Positions 9,258 through 15,968 of a stretch of 15,968 nt of DNA are shown one piece after another (positions within the stretch are counted from its first letter, which is position 1; each line of letters begins with the position of its first letter). The DNA comes from Vibrio madracius (GTDB lineage Bacteria > Pseudomonadota > Gammaproteobacteria > Enterobacterales > Vibrionaceae). The stretch spans positions 1 through 15,968 of the forward strand of contig ASHK01000169.1 of assembly GCA_000695745.1 (NCBI GenBank), given 5' to 3'. The notes below the pieces were generated by a model. That model was given only the letters and a program-made list of their open reading frames with translations. It made no database searches and had not been told where the DNA came from. The translations under genes and the position numbers were made by a program.

Positions 9258-9276
9258 GCCACTAGGAGTAGTAAAG

Positions 9277-10622
9277 ATGGATACCTATTTACAGGAAGTT
9301 AAAAATTTTAGACAAAGTTGGCCAGAAATTAAGTACGTTGACCTTATATTCACTGATGTAAACGCCACGCCTCGTGGTAAGCGAATCCCTGTAGATTCGT
9401 TGGAGAAGTTAGTAAAAGGGGTCGCTCTTCCTCTTTCTACTATTACGCTCGATACTAAGGGGGCTGTGGTCGAATCTGCCGGTCTGGGCGAAGATTTGGG
9501 CGAGCCCGACAATCTTTGTTTCCCTGTCGCAGGCACACTTCTGCCAACTGCCAAAGACGGCACCGGACAGCTTCTATTAAGTATGATGGAAGATGACGGT
9601 AAAACGCCTCACCGTCTTTTTATTCGTAACATCATCGACCGTATGTTGAATACACTGCATTCGAAAGGCATGTTTCCCGTTGTCGCTCTTGAACTTGAGT
9701 TCTATCTGATCGACAAAGAACGCGGCGAAAATGGCGAACTGCAAACGGCCATCAATCCAACAAAGAATAGACGTGAAACAGACACTGAAGTCTACGATGT
9801 TGACGGACTGGATGATTATGCTGATTTCTTAGCAGAGCTAAACCTAGCGGCGACTGAACAAAGTTTAAATACCGCAGGGGCGCTGTCTGAATCTGCACCA
9901 GGCCAGTTTGAAATCAACTTCGATCACTCTCAAGACGTACTGCGTGTGTGCGATGAGATCATTTTTTCTAAGCGTCTTATTAAGCAAATCGCCCACAAAC
10001 ACGGCTTTGATGCCACTTTCATGGCCAAACCTTTCCTTGAAGAAGCAGGCAACGGGCAACACATGCACATCAGCCTTATTGATGAGCATGGTGATAACCT
10101 GTTTACCAATAAAGAAGACGATACTGCAAGTCCACTGTTCTACCGAACGATGGCCGCCATGTTGTCACAGATTTCGGATGCGATGGCGCTGTTATGTCCT
10201 AATGTAAACTCTTACCGCCGCTTTGTGCCTGGTGCCTACGTACCAACGAAAGCAGACTGGGTGAGAACCATCGAGGCGTCGCCCTTCGTGTTCCAATTAG
10301 CGATGGTAAAAACCGTCGTATTGAACACCGCATCGCAGGTGCGGATGTCAATCCATACATTCTCGCTGCAGTAGTACTTTCAGCCGTATTAGCGAGTGAT
10401 AACTATACCCAAGACCAATGCCCACCAGCTCTTAGCGACAACGCTGTAGACTTGCCAACGCGCATGTCTGATGCACTGACTCAACTTGAAGCCAGTGAAT
10501 TAGGAGCGTTTTTCTCGCAAGACTTTATTGACATGTATCTCGCTTGTAAACGAAGTGAACTGGCCGAATTCGAACGCATAATTACGCCGTTAGAAATTGA
10601 TTGGATGCTTCACTCTGCATAA
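9277..10622 (+). CDS. puuA: Glutamate-putrescine ligase (gamma-glutamylputrescine synthetase), one frameshift
   Basis: Glutamine-synthetase-family enzyme joining glutamate to putrescine with ATP, the committing step of the Puu pathway. Seen: N-terminal beta-grasp KYVDLIFTDVNATPRGKRIP; metal-binding ELEFYL; APGQFEINFDHSQDVL; FMAKPFLEEAGNGQHMHISL; NSYRRFVPGAYVPTKADW; and after correction GENHRGVALRVP and RIEHRIAGADVNPY. A base is missing at the G run 10259-10261; without it the frame stops near 10374. Restored length is 448 residues, ending EIDWMLHSA, somewhat shorter at the N-terminus than the 472 I recall for E. coli. Start ATG 9277 is chosen because AGGAG lies 8 bp upstream; an in-frame ATG at 9253 has no ribosome site. 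Confidence 0.95.
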
Positions 10623-10639
10623 CGAAAGGAATGAGTTTT

Positions 10640-12111
10640 ATGACTACGCAGACAAAGGCGCTGGAGGCGCCGCTAAAAATAAGCAGTAAACACCTGGCGG
10701 TTAGCCTTTCCATAGTCTTCTTGTTTATTACCTTTACCTCTATTGGACTTAACCATGTCGAAGGCGAAAGCTACGGCTGGTTAGCCTGTTACCGACATCG
10801 TTAGTACTGGTATTTGCACTAACCACACACCGCACTGTTGAAGCTCTATTTAGTGGCACCATTGCTGGCGTGTTGCTACTCGATCCCACTCAAGCCGTAG
10901 AACAAATCGTTGGCATTTCAATGGATGTGATGATGAATGAAACATTGCATGGATCATTCTCGTCTGCGGTCTAATGGGCGGGCTGATTGCTGTTTTGGAA
11001 AAAGGCGGCAGTATTCTTAGCTTCAGCGATATGCTGGTCAATAAGGTCAAAAGTCGAAATCAGTCGCTACTGATGACTTTCCTCTTAGGTATTCTTATTT
11101 TTATCGATGATTACTTAAATGCGATTGCCATTTCGTCTTCTATGAAAAAAATCACGGATGGCTACCAAGTCTCTCGAGAAAAGCTAGCCTATCTGGTGGA
11201 CTCAACTGCTGCGCCTATCTGTATTCTTGTTCCAATTTCAACATGGGCGATTTTCTTTAGTTCACTTCTTGAGGCCAACGATGTCGCAGAGCCTGGACAA
11301 GGCATTGCCGCTTATATCCAAGCGATTCCTTATATGGCTTACGGGTGGGTAACATTGGCGATTGTTTTCCTTGTTGCCATCGGCAAATGCCAGATCTCGG
11401 TGCAATGAAAAAGGCCGAAGAGCGTGCTAGAAATGGTCAAGTCAAACCAGATGGTGCGACAGACATCGACTTTGGTGCTGATATCAAAGCGCACTCCAAT
11501 CCGACTATGGGGCTGATTAATTTCCTACTGCCAATGGTGGTACTGGTTGGCGCCTCTTGGTATTTTGGTATCGACTTGTTAGCGGGTGTTTTTGTCGCAA
11601 TTGTCTTTACGATCTGCTTCTACGGCATCCAAAAACTGGTCACGATGAATGAACTGTTTGACGCGGTATACGATGGCATTAAAGTGATGCTATTGCCATT
11701 AGCAACGGTTATTGGCGGCTTTATGCTCAAGAGTGTTAATGACTCATTAGGCCTCACACAATTTGTTATCGAAACGGTAAGCCCTTACCTATCGGCGCAA
11801 TACTTCCCTGCTTTGATCTTCTTAGTGACTGGCGGTCTGGTGTTTGCTTCCGCTTCTTCTTGGGCACGTTTGCTGTTGCTATGCCGATCATTCTGCCTTT
11901 GGCAGAGCAAATTGGCGTACCACTGCATCTAACTATCGCAGCAATGCTGTCCGCATCGGCAGCAGGAAGCCACTCCTGCTTCTTTAGTGACTCTACCGTC
12001 CTCTCCGCTCAAGGTTCTGGCTGCACATCAATGCAACATGCCATTACCCAGTTCCCTTACGCATTGATTGGTATTGTCGCCACCACATTATTCTTTATTG
12101 TCGTTGCCTAG
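10640..12111 (+). CDS. NhaC-family ion/solute antiporter, candidate polyamine-linked transporter, four frameshifts
   Basis: Polytopic inner-membrane protein. After adding single bases at 10785-10786 (C), 10947 (G), 11385-11387 (A) and 11862-11864 (G) it reads as 491 residues ending FFIVVA. Hydrophobic segments include about 20-38, 50-62, 103-120 and 145-160, with further segments in the C-terminal half. Family marks seen: LIFIDDYLNAIAI (152-164) and VDSTAAPICILVPISTWAIFF (187-207), plus SASSWGTFAVAMPII and SAAGSHSCFFSDSTVLSA near the C-terminus. Known NhaC-like proteins exchange Na+ for H+ or carry organic acids. Here it follows puuA by 17 bp in the same direction, so import of putrescine or agmatine, or export of a product, is an inference. 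Start ATG 10640 (MTTQTK) has AAAGGA; ATG 10631 abuts that site and is less likely. Confidence 0.88.
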
Positions 12112-12129
12112 CAGCGAATTAAGAAAACC

Positions 12130-12164
12130 AAAGGGATACCTACTCAGCGGGTATCCCTTTTTTT
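12130..12164 (+). terminator. Intrinsic terminator after the NhaC-family gene
   Basis: AAAGGGATACC (12130-12140) pairs perfectly with GGTATCCCTTT (12150-12160) around a 9-base loop, followed by a T tract to 12164. It lies 18 bp after the stop codon and separates the puuA unit from katG. Confidence 0.9.
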
Positions 12165-14688
<2,524 letters not shown>

Positions 14689-14708
14689 ACACCATTAGTA
14701 AGTAATCA

Positions 14709-14738
14709 AAAGCCACTTGAATATCAAGTGGCTTTCTT
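14709..14738. terminator. Hairpin terminator between convergent katG and MFS genes
   Basis: AAAGCCACTTGA (14709-14720) and TCAAGTGGCTTT (14724-14735) form a perfect 12-bp stem with a 3-base loop, 21 bp after the katG stop. The T-rich flank serves katG, and the A-rich left flank could serve the minus-strand transporter gene. Confidence 0.85.
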
Positions 14739-14764
14739 CATTGTAAACTCGTCAACCGCTTCAC

Positions 14765-15950
14765 TTAATTCCAGTTGAGCACTCTGACTTCATTTCCTTC
14801 TTCTGGTTTTCTAGGAATGTTAAGCGACAACAAGAGTGAAATCGCGGCCATACCCGCGCCAATATAAAATACGCTGGACGGTGAAATTAGCCAAATAAAC
14901 CCAAAAGTTACTGGTATAACAACCGCGGCAATATGATTAATCGTAAAGGACACCCCTGCCGTTGAAGCCATGTCTGCTGGATCTGCGATTTTTTGGAAGT
15001 ACGTCTTAATGGCTAAAGCAAGAGCAAAGAAAAGGTGATCAATAACGTAAAGCGCAGCTGCCCACTCCGCAGTTTGAACCAGCCCATAACCAACAAAAAC
15101 AAAGATCAATCCCACATATTCAAACATCAGAGCCTTGCGTTCACCAACGACACCAATAAATCGACCAATTTTTTTGGCGAATAAGAAATTGAACAAGTAG
15201 TTAATTAAAAACAGTAGCGTGATATCAGAAACGCTGTAGCCAAACTTTTCTACCATTAAAAAGCCAGCGAATACTGTAAAAATCTGTCTTCTTGCGCCAC
15301 TCATAAATGTGAGCGCGTAATACAACCAGTAACGCTTGCGCAGCACCAGTTTCTTGGTTTGTGGCGTGGAGGCCTTAAATTGAGGAAAAGCGAACGCAAT
15401 AAACAGCACCAACACAAAACCTATGCCGCCACTGATTCCGTATACCCATATATAGTCGAGCTTGAACACCTCAACCATAACCCAAAGCGCACCATAGGTT
15501 AATAGCGATGCTAGCGCCCCAACAGAAATCAATTTACCCAGCACTTCAGGGCTTCTTCTTTATTGAGCCATTGTAGTGATAGGGACTGTTTTAGTGTTTC
15601 AAAATAGTGAAACCCTGTTGACATAATTAAGGTCGTGACAAGGAGCCCCGCTACCGATGGAAAAAACCGGTAATCGCCGTACCAAATGTCAGCAGTAGCA
15701 AAGAGACAATCATGAACTTTTGCTCACGAATAAACAGCAAAACAAACACCGTCGTAAATGCGAGAAAGCCTGGTATTTCTCTCACACTTTGCAGTAGACC
15801 AATGTCAGAACCATCGAAGTTAGCTTTCTCGATGACAAAGTTGTTGAGCAGCGCCATCCAACTCGAAAAAGCAATTGGCACTATAATTGAGATAATAATG
15901 AGAAAGTTTTGCGGTGTTCGCCATCCATTTGCGGTTTGCGTTGAAGACAT
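14765..15950 (-). CDS. MFS transporter, substrate unknown, two frameshifts
   Basis: Major-facilitator-type inner-membrane protein, 395 residues after correction, consistent with 12 membrane helices. Seen: helix 1 FLIIISIIVPIAFSSWMALL (16-35); the IGLLQSVREIPGFLAF region, in the place of the usual helix 2-3 segment; VFVLLFI; a charged central loop (FKASTPQTKKLVLRKRYW); and C-terminal helices AAVVIPVTFGFIWLI and IGAGMAAISLLLSL. Two bases are missing: one in the A run 15661-15666 (restores TGFFPSVAGLLVTTLIMSTG) and one at the G run 15549-15551 (restores KEEAPEVLGKLISVG). Start ATG 15950 gives MSSTQTANGW; only 18 bases precede it here and the ribosome site is weak. No motif reveals the substrate, and it is convergent with katG, so no link to the polyamine genes is implied. 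Confidence 0.88.
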
Positions 15951-15968
15951 TTTCAGTTCCGTATGGGG

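Larger units (their letters stand above)
8930..9276. promoter_or_regulatory. Divergent control region between puuD and puuA
   Basis: This 347-bp AT-rich region has no convincing gene and must contain the promoters for both divergent arms. It holds three TGTTCA-centred PuuR operator candidates, several inverted repeats (8965-8979, 9057-9080, 9090-9110) and a leader hairpin (9175-9210). No strong sigma-70 promoter stands out; TTGAAA at 9120-9125 with AAATAT at 9143-9148 (17-bp spacing) is a weak plus-strand candidate. I see no sigma-54 GG-N10-GC element. Confidence 0.75.

Noticed and set aside
8930..9276. Sigma-54 promoter for puuA
   Set aside because: I looked for TGGCAC-N5-TTGCA and found no convincing match.
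1..12111. Whole cluster as pseudogenes in active decay
   Set aside because: Breaks are single-base changes in homopolymers only, catalytic residues are intact, aguA and puuD are open, and unrelated katG and the MFS gene are hit at the same rate.

Overview
The window looks like a Vibrio chromosome (Harveyi-clade type is my impression from remembered protein families, not from a search). It carries moderate-GC coding DNA, AT-rich intergenic regions, and a gamma-glutamylated putrescine (Puu) pathway of enterobacterial type combined with agmatine-utilisation genes.

Layout. Positions 1-8929, minus strand, hold one long head-to-tail gene set. In transcription order it runs puuD, puuR, puuC, puuB, aguB, aguA, gabD, gabT; gabT runs off the left edge. 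A 347-bp divergent control region (8930-9276) follows. Then on the plus strand come puuA (9277-10622) and an NhaC-family membrane transporter (10640-12111), closed by a strong intrinsic terminator at 12130-12164. A second AT-rich region (12112-12483) with a perfect FNR-type palindrome precedes katG (12484-14688, catalase-peroxidase). KatG ends at a hairpin terminator that also serves a convergent 12-TM MFS transporter gene (14765-15950, minus strand).

How the genes work together. AguA and AguB convert agmatine to N-carbamoylputrescine and then putrescine. PuuA glutamylates putrescine, PuuB oxidises it (consuming O2 and releasing H2O2), PuuC oxidises the aldehyde, and PuuD hydrolyses gamma-Glu-GABA to GABA. 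GabT and GabD take GABA to succinate. PuuR is the likely repressor of both divergent arms. No PuuP permease is visible; the NhaC-family protein sits where an importer or exporter would be expected. The whole agmatine-to-succinate route is therefore encoded in one divergent locus.

Main caveat. Almost every gene is interrupted. I located 21 single-base frame breaks, each at a short homopolymer: 18 look like a missing base and 3 like an extra base. After conceptual correction each gene reads through at normal family length, with no stop-codon substitutions seen. Sequencing error in an unpolished assembly explains this far better than decay of nine genes at once. Only aguA and puuD are free of breaks. 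Coordinates below are for the reconstructed genes.
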